Shown piece after piece: positions 20,002-29,507 of a DNA stretch of 64,000 nucleotides; position 1 is the stretch's first letter; each line of letters starts with the position of its first letter. The position numbers were made by a program, and so were the translations under genes. The stretch is from contig OZ018329.1 of assembly GCA_963969495.1 (NCBI GenBank), positions 150,720,502 to 150,784,501 of the forward strand, written 5' to 3'. A model generated the notes under the pieces. The model was not told where the DNA came from. It saw only the letters and a list, made by a program, of their open reading frames with translations, and ran no database searches. This DNA is from Ceratothoa steindachneri. Lineage: Eukaryota > Arthropoda > Malacostraca > Isopoda > Cymothoidae.

Positions 20002-22130
20002 ACTTTATGAGATTGAATGATTTGTCTTTGGATGCTGATAAGGATTGTCTTATGAAAGGTGAATGTGAGGTGATGAGGTTGAATGAGTGTGCAAAGAATG
20101 TTGTCAAGTTTTGCGGTATGATTGAGTTGGTCATGGATGATGAGAATGAGATTTTAAGTGATAAGGATATTCTAGAGATGCAAGAGATATGTCCTTTTGT
20201 TAGTGAGATGAAGAGGTGTGTAATGACGCGTGTTGATTTGAATGAATGGCCAGAGTGTTTAAGTGATTTTAAAAGGTATGCTAAGGATTTTGTTGTTTGT
20301 ATGGATGTTGTATATTTTGTGAGGCATGTGAAGGGTGGTGATGATATGTATGTACCTGTGATGTCCTTAGTTGGTATGATTGGTCTGGTGAAGGTTGTGC
20401 ATGATAATTATGGGCATATGGGTAAGTTTAAGCTGTGGGAGTGTATGAAGGAGCATGTGTTCCACCTGTTTCTGAGAACTGTTGTGAATGATGTTGCAAC
20501 TACGTGTGAAAGGTGTCAGAAGCGAAAGGTGCAAGGTGTGCAAGTGAAACCACCGATGTTGAAAGTTGATGCGAAAGAACCGTTTGAATTGGTAGTGATT
20601 GATTGTGTGTCTTTGCCGCGTACGAGTGCTGGGAATGTTGGTATGGTTGTGATGGTTGATCATAAAAGTAAGTTTGTGTATGCAGCGCCTGTGAGAGATA
20701 AAAGGAGTGTGACTGTTGCGCGTGTGGTTGAGCAGTTGTTTTTTCCTATGTGTGTATGGAAGCCTAGATATCTGAGTGATAATGGGCCTGAATTTGTAGG
20801 AGAAGCGTTTGAGAAAATGTTGAGAGAGAATGGTGTGGAGCATGTGAGAACAACTCTGTATGTACCGTCTTCAAATGGGTTGGCTGAACGTACTATAAGA
20901 ACCTTGTGTGAGATGTTGAGAATGATGAGTACGACAGTGAATGACTGGGATGTGTGTCTGGGGAGAGTGTTGTGGGCGTATAATTCAACTGTGCATAGTG
21001 CAACTGGAATGTCCCCATGTCAGTTTGTGATGAATTTTGAAAGGCGAGTGAAAGATAGGTTTCGTTTGAGTGAAAGTGAGCAGAGTGTATGGCGTGAGGC
21101 GCATGAAAGGTTCCGTTCATTTGAATTAGGTACAAAAGTATTGAAGGTGAAAGAAGTGAAGGGTAGGTTGAATGTATCAAAGATGAGTGAGAAGTTTGAT
21201 GGACCTTATAGAGTTGTGAGGGTTTGGGAAAATGGAGTGACGTATGTTTTGGAGAGTTTGAATGACAGCATGACTGAGAGAGTGCGGGCTCATCAGAGTC
21301 AGTTAAGGAGATGGAGAGAACCTCCTGACTACCTGGTGAGCCATCCGGTGTATGGACTGTGTAGAGAAAGAAGTAAAGTGCATGATGATGAGATTGAATG
21401 TGATAGAATGGATCTGTCTGGGAAAGAGCTAGTCTTAGTCTCGAGGAGTAGAAAGCGTACAAAGAAGGGTGAAAGGAAGAATGCAAGTACGAATGAAAGT
21501 AAGTCTGAGCAGAGTGTTTCTGGTATGGGGGATCTTGAAAGGGAGATTGAGTTTTTGAGTAAACAGGTGAGTGATTTGGCTGGTATAAGTAGACGAGTGA
21601 GTGAGCTGCCTGTGCCTGATTTTTCTGGTTTTGGGAACAGTATGAATGATAGTGTGTTTGGGCAGAATGAACTTAGTGTGGCTGATTTTTCGGGTTTTAT
21701 GAATGGTAATAGTAGGGGTGAGTTTGATGTAGTGAATGATGAAGTGGCTGATTTTTCAGGTTTCTGGTGGGAACCAGTCGAAGGGGTTTCTGGTATGCCT
21801 GTTGAGAATACAGGGGATGTGAGTGACCTGTCTGTTTCGCAAGAATGTACCTTGAGTTGGATGAGAGCTGTGAGTGAGGAGCTGATGAATGGGGGTATGA
21901 AGAGTGAGGGTTCTGAGCAGAAGAGTATGAAAGAATTCTGTCGTGAGATGGGAGAACTGGTAATGAGGGCTAAGAGTATGGTTGATGAGATGATAAATAG
22001 TGACGATGAGACTGACAGGACGACTGACGAACAACCCCGACTAATTGCTACGCGTAGCCAGGGACCAGTAGACGAGTGTGAATGGGTGCAGAAGGGTGCG
22101 ATTGAGCACAAGTGGTACCGTGAAGAGTGA
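19974..22130 (+). CDS. pol: Gypsy-A pol: end of second PR-like, integrase, GPY, DFSGF tail
   Basis: A 718-aa open frame. Its first residues (CCFLLGVDFM) complete the second protease-like domain. Integrase follows: a zinc-binding part H143/H148 with C178/C181 (NYGHMG, CERC), then the catalytic D210, D269 (LSDNGPEF) and E305 (SSNGLAERT), a D,D-35-E spacing. A GPY module starts at residue 409 (DGPYRVVRVW). The C-terminal about 270 residues are acidic, with a short coiled-coil-like part (GDLEREIEFLSKQVSDLAG) and three DFSGF motifs at residues 549, 571 and 593, exactly 22 apart. The function of this tail is unknown. All catalytic residues are present. The frame ends 36 bp before the PPT. Confidence 0.93.
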   Translation: MPCCFLLGVDFMRLNDLSLDADKDCLMKGECEVMRLNECAKNVVKFCGMIELVMDDENEILSDKDILEMQEICPFVSEMKRCVMTRVDLNEWPECLSDFKRYAKDFVVCMDVVYFVRHVKGGDDMYVPVMSLVGMIGLVKVVHDNYGHMGKFKLWECMKEHVFHLFLRTVVNDVATTCERCQKRKVQGVQVKPPMLKVDAKEPFELVVIDCVSLPRTSAGNVGMVVMVDHKSKFVYAAPVRDKRSVTVARVVEQLFFPMCVWKPRYLSDNGPEFVGEAFEKMLRENGVEHVRTTLYVPSSNGLAERTIRTLCEMLRMMSTTVNDWDVCLGRVLWAYNSTVHSATGMSPCQFVMNFERRVKDRFRLSESEQSVWREAHERFRSFELGTKVLKVKEVKGRLNVSKMSEKFDGPYRVVRVWENGVTYVLESLNDSMTERVRAHQSQLRRWREPPDYLVSHPVYGLCRERSKVHDDEIECDRMDLSGKELVLVSRSRKRTKKGERKNASTNESKSEQSVSGMGDLEREIEFLSKQVSDLAGISRRVSELPVPDFSGFGNSMNDSVFGQNELSVADFSGFMNGNSRGEFDVVNDEVADFSGFWWEPVEGVSGMPVENTGDVSDLSVSQECTLSWMRAVSEELMNGGMKSEGSEQKSMKEFCREMGELVMRAKSMVDEMINSDDETDRTTDEQPRLIATRSQGPVDECEWVQKGAIEHKWYREE

Positions 22131-22166
22131 TTGAAAGGGTTTAGTGAGTGGCTGGTCGAATGGCTT

Positions 22167-22179
22167 AAGGAAGGAGGGG
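22167..22179 (+). promoter_or_regulatory. Polypurine tract
   Basis: AAGGAAGGAGGGG abuts the 3' LTR start (TG at 22,180). It is the expected primer for plus-strand DNA. The identical tract precedes the LTRs of copies B (29,731), C (38,987) and D (46,539). Confidence 0.9.
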
Positions 22180-22962
22180 TGTGGTGGGGCGAATGTGAGT
22201 GTGTGTAAAAGGGCCATTCTCCCACCCCTTTTCTCAGTACCCTCTCCTTCCCTCTGTAAGAATGTGTGTGAATGGGAATGGGTTTGTTTTATATTTGTTT
22301 AATTCATGTATAAAATGATTACCATGTTTTTCTTTCTTTAACAAAGCGTTATTCTGGAAAGATAATAGCTAATTTTGAAATATCACTATAATAAGATAGT
22401 TCTTTGTTTAAATTAACTTTTATCAAAGCGTCATATTCTGGAAAGAGAGAGTGGAAGTGTGGACTGGCAGCAAGAGGGGTTCTATAGAAGAGTGCTCCAC
22501 CCAGCCCTGAGAGGAGGGCTTTCGTGTCTCTAACCACCTGAACCGCCATACCTGCCTTCGTTGACAATCCTGCCTCCTTCTAGTTAACCAACTACCACCC
22601 ACCTCCAGCAAGTCATAGCGTGTGTCCCCTTTTCGTTCGGTTGTGGTTGTGTTTTTTTGTTTTGTGTAGAATTTACGTAAATTGTTGTATCCGCCCGTTA
22701 TAAGATTCTTGTTTGGTACCGTTATTTTGATTGGGGAATTTAGCCTCATTTTGAAGTGTGCACACTTCCCTAGTAAATATAAAATTTTGTAAATATAAAC
22801 TGTAACTATCATTGTATTTTTTTTGTAAGTAAAGGGACTGTATATACAATCCGTTTTATTCTCCCTCGATTTCTCACGTCCGGACAGTGTAGGCGGACAG
22901 TGTAGGAAGCGGGTTGGATCGATTATCGATTGGGATTAGAGATCTATTTTCGGCCCGCTACA
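22180..22962 (+). repeat. 3' LTR of Gypsy-A
   Basis: A 783-bp LTR from TGTGGTGGGGCG to GCCCGCTACA, followed by the GGGC target duplication. Relative to the 5' LTR it has two small insertions: an AT-rich 16-bp-class segment near 22,785 and a 12-bp repeat of GTGTAGGCGGACA near 22,890. Copy C (38,987-39,769) shares both insertions. Confidence 0.93.
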
Positions 22963-23051
22963 GGGCGACATCTAATTCAATAGCTGACCAGGTGGACCTG
23001 ATGAAGTGGGACTCTGGGATCAGCAGGAGTGGTGATGCATCATGGCTCTGA
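22963..23051 (+). pseudogene. LINE-delta C-terminal end, right of Gypsy-A
   Basis: The LINE-delta frame picks up at the GGGC duplication and reads RATSNSIADQVDLM, then DSGISRSGDASWL and a TGA at 23,049-23,051. This is the usual C-terminal end of such LINE proteins. Together with 14,100-14,199 it shows that Gypsy-A inserted about 30 codons before the end of the LINE-delta RT ORF. Confidence 0.85.
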
Positions 23052-23166
23052 GGCAGCGGCTTCTAGACTCTCCAAAGTATCCAAGTTAGTCAGATCAGAA
23101 CTAGTCACCCTCTTAATCTCAATCCAGCACCACAAGGACTCAACAAAGGAATCTGCATTAAGGTCA

Positions 23167-23730
23167 TGGTAAATATGTAGATTGGCAGCATGAACGATGG
23201 GATGTACTATTTCATCTGTGTTCCAAAATGTTTCACATTTTTTGAATACATTCAAGGAGGTAAACACAATGGGGGGACCACACTACGATGATCCCGAGTT
23301 TCAATAAATTGGGAGGGTCTAGGGGGCACAGCCCCCCCAATATATAATTCTAATTGTTTATAAACTAATGTCCTAACATTTACAGAGGTGAATGATTTAA
23401 CCAAATTATGTCAGTGCCTTTAATCATTTTGCGAATTATAATGGGGGTGGGGTCTGATGTCAGACGACTCAAATGCTCAAACGCGCATGAAAATTCCAGC
23501 AGGGGTGAACAAAAGGTAAACACACAAAATTCTACTTTTTCAGCCGAGCCACTAATCTACATATTTACCAACTATTTTATCTGTGTTCCAATATGTTTCA
23601 TGTTTTGGGAGTAAATTTAAGGGGACTGCTCGTGTGGGGGTAAACACTGCAGAGCCCCCCCCCCCTACGATGATCCTGAGTTTCAATCAATTGGGGGGTC
23701 TGGGGGGCACAGCCCCAAAGTATAGAATCA
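23167..23730. mobile_element. M1 MITE-like repeat and adjoining partial copy
   Basis: A copy with inverted ends TGGTAAATATGTAGATT at 23,167 and its complement AATCTACATATTTACCA ending 23,570, 404 bp. Inside are AACGATGGGATG, a G/C-run block and GGGGGCACAGCCCCCC. A second partial copy follows directly at 23,571-23,730 (TTTATCTGTGTTCCAATATG to GGCACAGCCCC). It is non-coding. A clear target duplication is not visible. Confidence 0.7.
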
Positions 23731-23739
23731 TAATTGGGT

Positions 23740-23990
23740 AATAATTTAAATTTGGGGTGCACGGTAGGTGCCGCTGTTAGTAGGCTACAATTTTGGGCTA
23801 CAATATATCTCTTATGACGTCAGACGGTAGCTTCAGAGTGACCAATTGCAGCGTTATAATTTGGGGGGTAACATTTCAGTTTCGGGGCGCACGATAGGTG
23901 GCACTGTTTATAGGCTACAATATATGTCTTATGACGTCAGACAGGAGCGTAAGATGTGAACAATAACGGTGTTATATTTTTTTGTATATG
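23740..23990. repeat. 117-bp tandem dimer with TGACGTCA palindromes
   Basis: Two diverged units share GGGG(C/T)GCACG(G/A)TAGGTG, TAGGCTACAA, and CTTATGACGTCAGAC. Each has a perfect TGACGTCA (23,815-23,822 and 23,932-23,939), 117 bp apart. The unit reappears inverted at about 32,065-32,195 and in the unit 2 copies. TGACGTCA is the CRE/ATF consensus. Whether it acts as one here is unknown. Confidence 0.75.
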
Positions 23991-23994
23991 AGTA

Positions 23995-24579
23995 TATACT
24001 GGTCACCACATTTTAGACATGATATAAACTTATTAGAGTCAGTACAAAGGAGGGCAACAAAAATAATACCATCCTTGAAGCACCTTGAATATGAAGATAG
24101 ACTGAGGGTATTAAATATGTTTTCATTTGAAAGGTGTGTGAGGGGAGATATGATTGAGCTTTTTAAAATCTTTTCTGGGATGGATAAATTGGATTTCAGC
24201 AAGTTATTTGAGTTAGAAGGTAGTAATAGAACTAGAGACCACCACTTAAAGATTAAAAAACAGAGGTGCAGACTGGATGTTAGAAAATATTTTTCACTAA
24301 GAGAGTGGTGGATTATTGGAATAGTTTGCCAGCTGAGACTGTAGACAGCCCAAACTTGAATGTTTTCAAGAGCAGATTGGATGATTATATGGGGATGGAG
24401 GGTTAATTTCTTACTTTCGGTATGTGGATATGTTTCTTGACTCATTCCTGTGGATGCAGTTTCTTTTTATTGTATATTTTTGGGGATTTTGATTTTGTCT
24501 TTGACAGACTCCTATGGAGGCTTTAAATTATATATTGTAGATGCATGGTTGGACATTCCTATGGATTGTTAAATTGTAT
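23995..24579 (+). pseudogene. LINE-alpha C-terminus and 3' UTR fragment
   Basis: A plus-strand frame reads SPHFRHDINLLESVQRRATK, SLKHLEYEDRLRVLNMFSFE, GDMIELFKIFSGMDKL and DVRKYFSL, then shifts. The remaining C-terminal codons run to the stop at about 24,402. The 3' UTR follows with repeated CCTATGG motifs and is broken at about 24,579 by LINE-beta. A TGTATAT word occurs on both sides of LINE-beta (about 24,573 and 26,453), a likely 7-bp target duplication. Confidence 0.82.
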
Positions 24580-26457
24580 ATGCTAAATGACTTTTTTCTC
24601 TCAGTATTTACACAGGAGGATACTCTAAATATACCCGAGGTGTCAATGATCTTTCGGGGTAATGATGAAGAGAAATTAAAGGATATCTTGATCACAAAGG
24701 AGATAGTGACAAAGGAAATTGATAAAATCAAAAGTAGTAAAGCACCCGGTCCTGATGAGGTCTTTCCTAGAATTTTGAAAGAATGTAAGGATGTGTTAAG
24801 TAAGCCCCTAGCATGCATCTTTAGAAAATCATTGGAGTGGCATTGTGCCAGTGGCATGGAAGAAAGCCAATGTGATACCTATATTTAAGAAAGGGGATAA
24901 AACAAATATGTCTAATTACAGACCAGTAAGTTTGACATCAGTGGTAGGGAAAATGATGGAATCTATTATAGCAAGGAATATTAGGGATCACTTGGATAAG
25001 CATAAGTTGATAAAAGAATCACAGCATGGCTTTAGTAAGGGTAAATCCTGCCTGACTAATTTGCTGTCTTTTTATAGTAAGGTGTATGAAGCAGCAGATA
25101 ATGATGAAAACTATGATATTTTATACTTGGACTTTAGTAAGGCTTTTGATCGAGTGCCACACTTACGGCTTCTGAGCAAAGTTAAAGCACACAGGATCGA
25201 TGGCAGTATATTTAGGTGGATTCAGTCATGGCTTGGTGACAGACAGCAAAGAGTTAGTATAGATGGAGTTAAATCTGAGTGGGGGTGTGTTAGCAGTGGA
25301 GTTCCGCAAGGATCTGTTTTGGGTCCCTTGCTATTCTTAATTTATATTAATGATCTTGACATAGGTATAAGTAGTGACCTGAGTAAATTTGCTGATGATA
25401 CTAAGCTAGGTACGGCCATTAGGGCTGATTCTGATGCTGTTGTAATGCAGGAGGAATTGATGACCATTCTGTCCAATTGGGCTGAGAAATGGCAAATGAA
25501 GTTTAACATAGACAAATGTAGTGTACTTAGTATAGGTAGAAATAATCCACTGAATAGTTATAAATTAAATGGGAGAAATTTAGGGAGGACCGATTGTGAG
25601 AGGGACTTGGGTATTTTGGTAAGTTCAGACCTTCGTCCTAGAAAGCAATGCCTAAATGCTAAGAATAAAGCTAATAGGATATTGGGATTCATTAGGAGGA
25701 GTGTAAGCAATAAGAGTGCTGAAGTCATTCTAAAACTGTATCTGGCGCTAGTTAGGCCTCTTCTAGACTATGCAGTACAATTTTGGTCACCATATTATAG
25801 GAAGGATATTGATTTGCTTGAGTCTGTGCAGAGAAGGATGACAAAGATGATTGGTGGGCTAAGGAACTTACCTTATGGTGAAAGGCTCAGAAAACTAAAT
25901 CTACATACATTGGAAAGGAGAAGAGTCAGAGGGGAATTGATTGAAGTCTTCAAATGGGTAAAAGGATATAATAAAGGGGATCTGGGTAAGGTTCTTATAC
26001 TTAGTGAACATGACAGGACATGTAGCAATGGGTTTAAGCTTGATAAGTATAGGTTTAGGAAGGAGATTGGGAGGAATTGGTTTACAAATCGTGTGGTAGA
26101 TGAATGGAATAGGCTCACTAGACATGTGATAGAAGCCTCCTCTCTGGGTAGTTTTAAGAATAGATTAGATAAATATATGAATGAAGCTGCTAGATGGGAC
26201 TGACTTTTTTATGTACATATGTATATATTTTTCTAAGGAGTGGGGAGATTATTTTGCGGTTGCATGAATGGACATAATCCTCTGGATGCATTTTATGTAT
26301 ATTGTAGATTAGATCTGACGAACTCCTGTAAAGGGTGACAATGTTGATGACTTTTCTCTGGTAAGAAATCTTTTGTGTGTTGACTGGAACAGGAGCTGCC
26401 AAGTGTAGGCCATGAATGGTCTTTTGCAGTCTCCTCCTTTTCTTATGTTCTTATGTA
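24580..26457 (+). pseudogene. LINE-beta, 5'-truncated, with 2-bp frameshift (unit 1)
   Basis: Starts abruptly at LNDFFLSVFTQED, so it is 5'-truncated and lacks the endonuclease. The first frame ends early because AG is missing in ATTGGAGTGGC (near 24,836), where the sister copies have ATTGGAGAGTGGC. The frame at 24,845-26,203 (452 aa) then gives RT: VIPIFKKGDKTNMSNYRPVS, HGFSKGKSCLTNLL, YLDFSKAFDRVPH, SGVPQGSVLGPLLFLIYIND and KFADDTKLG (active site FADD), then the thumb and a C-terminus with NWFTNRVVDEWNRL. The 3' UTR is 26,204-26,457. It is a CR1-group reverse transcriptase. The RT part is otherwise intact. Confidence 0.88.
26392..26434 (+). other. LINE-beta 3'-terminal hairpin
   Basis: GGAG-CTGC pairs with GCAG-TCTCC, with an inner GGCCAT/ATGGTC stem (one G-T pair), followed by TTTTCTTATGTTCTTATG. 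The unit is repeated at all LINE-beta 3' ends, including the very short ones at 11,081 and 32,205. It is analogous to, but unrelated in sequence to, the LINE-alpha hairpin. Confidence 0.75.
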
Positions 26458-26647
26458 TATTGTAGATGCATGATCTGACAAAATCCTATGGATGCATTAT
26501 GTGGGTGGGATTTGATGGATATGGATGACATAACATAATTTCACGGATGACAAAAGCCACAAGGGCCTATTAAAGGTCATCTGCATCCGTCAAAACCCAC
26601 CCACAAAAAGCACCATCACCAGGGAAAGACGAAATCAAAGTCCCCCA
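26458..26647. mobile_element. LINE-alpha 3' UTR pieces, head to head
   Basis: 26,458-26,525 is the plus-strand continuation of the LINE-alpha 3' UTR split by LINE-beta (ATTGTAGATGCATGATCTGA, GGGATTTGATGGATATGGAT). 26,526-26,647 is a minus-strand LINE-alpha terminus with hairpin (CGGATGACAAAAGCCACAAG) and CATAACATAA tail. The two are arranged as an inverted pair. Confidence 0.75.
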
Positions 26648-27885
26648 CAATATAATATAACAGATGACAAAAGCCACAAGGGCTCATCATAGGTCATCTG
26701 AGTCAAACGGCCTCTTTTTTAAGGCACCCAAAGTCACAGGAAAACTACATCCAGAGGATTGCGTCCAGAAACAAGGGTATCACCAATCAAGGCTTGTCAA
26801 GAACTAAATCATGCAGCTATAGATATATACAAACAATATTAATATATACAAAACTTAGGAACCATCACAACCTTCCCTCCCCATAAACTCATCCAACCTA
26901 CTCTTAAATACATTTAAATTTGGACTACCTACTACCCTCCGCGGCAATTTGTTCCAGAAGTCTACCACTCTATTGGTGAAAAAATATTTTCTTAAATCCA
27001 ACCTACACCCTTGCTTTTTAATTTTCAAGTGGTGACCTCTAGTCCGAATTCCATCATCTAACTCAAAAAACTTGCTAACATCCAATTTATCTATCCCGGA
27101 AAAAATTTAAAGAGCTCAATCATATCCCCCTCTCACACACCTCCTTTCGAACGAGAACATATTTAATACCCTCAGTCTATCTATATATTCAAGGTGCCTC
27201 AGGGAAGGAATAATCTGTTGCACTGACTCGAGAAGGTTAATATCGTGTCTAAAATGTGGGGACCATGCCTGTATACAGTATTCTAGATGTAGCCTAACAT
27301 AAGAGTTATAGAGTTTAAGAATAACCTCCTTACTTTTGTAACTGACATTTCTCTTAATGAAACCCAGCACTCTATTTGCCCTATTTCTTGCTTCAATACA
27401 CTGCTTAGAAAACCTTAATGACTTATCTATTACTACTCCTAGATCTTTCTCATCCTCTACTGAGCTCAGCCAATGCCCATCCATTTCATAGTTAAATTCT
27501 CTATTATCTTTTCCCATGTTAATAACTTTGCACTTATCAAGGTTGAAAGTCATTTGTCACTTATGTGCCCAGGATAACAATTTATTTAAATCCCCTGCAC
27601 TTTAAAATTATCATCAATATCTTTAACTACAGCTGCTAATTTGGTATCATCCGCAAAAATTGACACTTTATTATTAACTGCCTCCCAAGATCATTTATAT
27701 AGATGACAAATAATAATGGCCGAGAACTGATCCCTGAGGAACCCCACTGATAACATCCCTCCACTCTGACTTTACACCATTTAGCACTACCCTTTGCTTC
27801 CTGTCTTTCAGCCACTCAGCTATCCAATTTGAAATACCCCCACATATCCCAATCATTTTTAATTTATGAACTAGTCTCCTATGTG
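26648..27885 (-). pseudogene. LINE-alpha RT and C-terminus, minus strand (unit 1)
   Basis: Read from 27,885 downward: VPHRRLV-like start, damaged SGVPQGSVLG and FADDTKL regions (27,560-27,830), then open frames 27,553-27,116 (KDLGVVIDKSLRFSKQCIEA, FIKRNVSYKSKEVILKLYNS) and 27,085-26,855 (KYFFTNRVVDFWNKLP). The 3' UTR has a hairpin at about 26,656-26,695. It is the downstream half of a LINE whose upstream half lies at 30,593-31,510. Gypsy copy B separates them. Frameshifts make it non-functional. Confidence 0.85.
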
Positions 27886-27889
27886 GTAC

Positions 27890-28915
27890 TGTGATGGTGG
27901 TGATGATATGTATGTACCTGTGATGTCCTTAGTTGGTATGATTGGTCTGGTGAAGGTTGTGCATGATAATTATGGGCATATGGGTAAGTTTAAGCTGTGG
28001 GAGTGTATGAAGGAGCGTGTGTTCCATCCGTTTCTGAGAACTGTTATGAATGATGTTGCGAATACGTGTGAAAGGTGTCAGAAGCGAAAGGTGCAAGGTG
28101 TGCAAGTGAAACCACCGATGTTGAAAGTTGATGCGAAAGAACCGTTTGAATTGGTAGTGATTGATTGTGTGTCTTTGCTGCGTACGAGTGCTGGGAATGT
28201 TGGTATGGTTGTGATGGTTGATCATAAAAGTAAGTTTGTGTATGCAGCGCCTGTGAGAGATAAAAGGAGTGTGACTGTTGCGCGTGTGGTTGAGCAGTTG
28301 TTTTTTCCTATGTGTGTATGGAAGCCTAGATATCTGAGTGATAATGGGCCTGAATTTGTAGGAGAAGTGTTTGAGAAAATGTTGAGAGAGAATGGTGTGG
28401 AGCATGTGAGAACAACTCTGTATGTACCGTCTTCAAATGGGTTGGCTGAACGTACTATAAGAACCTTGTGTGAGATGTTGAGAATGATGAGTATGACAGT
28501 GAATGACTGGGATGTGTGTCTGGGGAGAGTGTTGTGGGCGTATAATTCAACTGTGCATAGTGCAACTGGAATGTCCCCATGTCAGTTTGTGATGAATTTT
28601 GAAAGGCGAGTGAAAGATAGGTTTCGTTTGAGTGAAAGTGAGCAGAGTGTATGGCGTGAGGCGCATGAAAGGTTCCATTCATTTGAATTAGGTGCAAAAG
28701 TATTGAAGGTGAAAGAAGTAAAGGGTAGGTTGAATGTATCAAAGATGAGTGAGAAGTTTGATGGACCTTATAGAGTTGTGAGGGTTTGGGAAAATGGGGT
28801 GACGTATGTTTTGGAGAGTTTGAATGACGGTATGACTGAGAGAGTGCGGGCTCATCAGAGTCAGTTAAGGAGATGGAGAGAACCTCCTGACTACCTGGTG
28901 AGCCATCCGGTGTAG
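27890..28915 (+). pseudogene. pol: Gypsy-B integrase, truncated
   Basis: A frame open from the element start gives the integrase zinc-binding part, the DDE triad (VVIDCVS, LSDNGPEF, SSNGLAERT) and the GPY module, with a few substitutions relative to Gypsy-A. It ends at a TAG at 28,913 because 11 bp are missing after HPV. Without a promoter-bearing 5' LTR and with no gag it is unlikely to be made. Confidence 0.85.
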
Positions 28916-28928
28916 AGAGAGAGGTAAA

Positions 28929-29507
28929 GTGCATGATGATGAGATTGAATGTGATAGTATGGATCTGTCTGGGAAAGAGCTAGTCTTAGTCTCGAGGAGT
29001 AGAAAACGTACAAAGAAGGGTGAAAGGAAGAATGCAAGTACGAATGAAAGTAAGTCTGAGCAGAGTGTTTCTGGTATGGGGGATCTTGAAAGGGAGATTG
29101 AGTTTTTGCGTAAACAGGTGAGTGATTTGGCTGGTATAAGTAGACGAGTGAGTGAGCTGCCTGTGCCTGATTTTTCTGGTTTTGGGAACAGTATGAATGA
29201 TAGTGTGTTTGGGCAGAATGAACCTAGTGTAGCTGATTTTTCGGGTTTTATGAATGGTAATAGTAGGGGTGAGTTTGATGTAGTGAATGATGAAGTGGCT
29301 GATTTTTCAGGTTTCTGGTGGGAACCAGTCGAAGGGGTTTCTGGTATGCCTGTTGAGAATACAGGGGATGTGAGTGACCTGTCTGTTTCGCAAGAATGTA
29401 CCTTGAGTTGGATGAGAGCTGTGAGTGAGGAGCTGATGAATGGGGGTATGAAGAGTGAGGGTTCTGAACGGAAGAGTATGAAAGAATTCTGTCGTGAGAT
29501 GGGATAA
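28929..29507 (+). pseudogene. Gypsy-B C-terminal tail frame
   Basis: The tail downstream of the 11-bp deletion is open in another frame: GDLEREIEFLRKQVSDLAG and the three DFSGF motifs at the same 22-residue spacing. A TAA at 29,505 (GAA in Gypsy-A) ends it early, and the sequence of the last 60 codons continues beyond the stop. The DFSGF motifs are unchanged between copies. Confidence 0.8.

Larger units (their letters stand above)
14200..22962 (+). mobile_element. Gypsy-A: full-length Ty3/Gypsy LTR retrotransposon
   Basis: An 8,763-bp element with TG...CA LTRs (14,200-14,953 and 22,180-22,962), a tRNA-Lys type PBS, gag, pol and a PPT. A perfect 4-bp duplication GGGC (14,196-14,199 and 22,963-22,966) flanks it, and the LINE-delta reading frame continues across the duplication, which proves the insertion point. 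Domain order is Gag with five zinc knuckles, PR, RT, RNase H, OTU-like, second PR-like, IN, GPY, DFSGF tail. RT and IN order and motifs place it in Ty3/Gypsy (Metaviridae). There is no env-like ORF. This copy carries one stop in gag and two single-base frame changes in pol. Confidence 0.95.

Noticed and set aside
14200..22962. Env-like gene making the element a retrovirus
   Set aside because: The tail after integrase is continuous with pol and has no signal peptide or membrane segment.
26190..26402. Short ORF MAAPVPVNTQK... repeated four or more times
   Set aside because: It is the reverse strand of the LINE-beta 3' UTR and recurs only because the UTR does.
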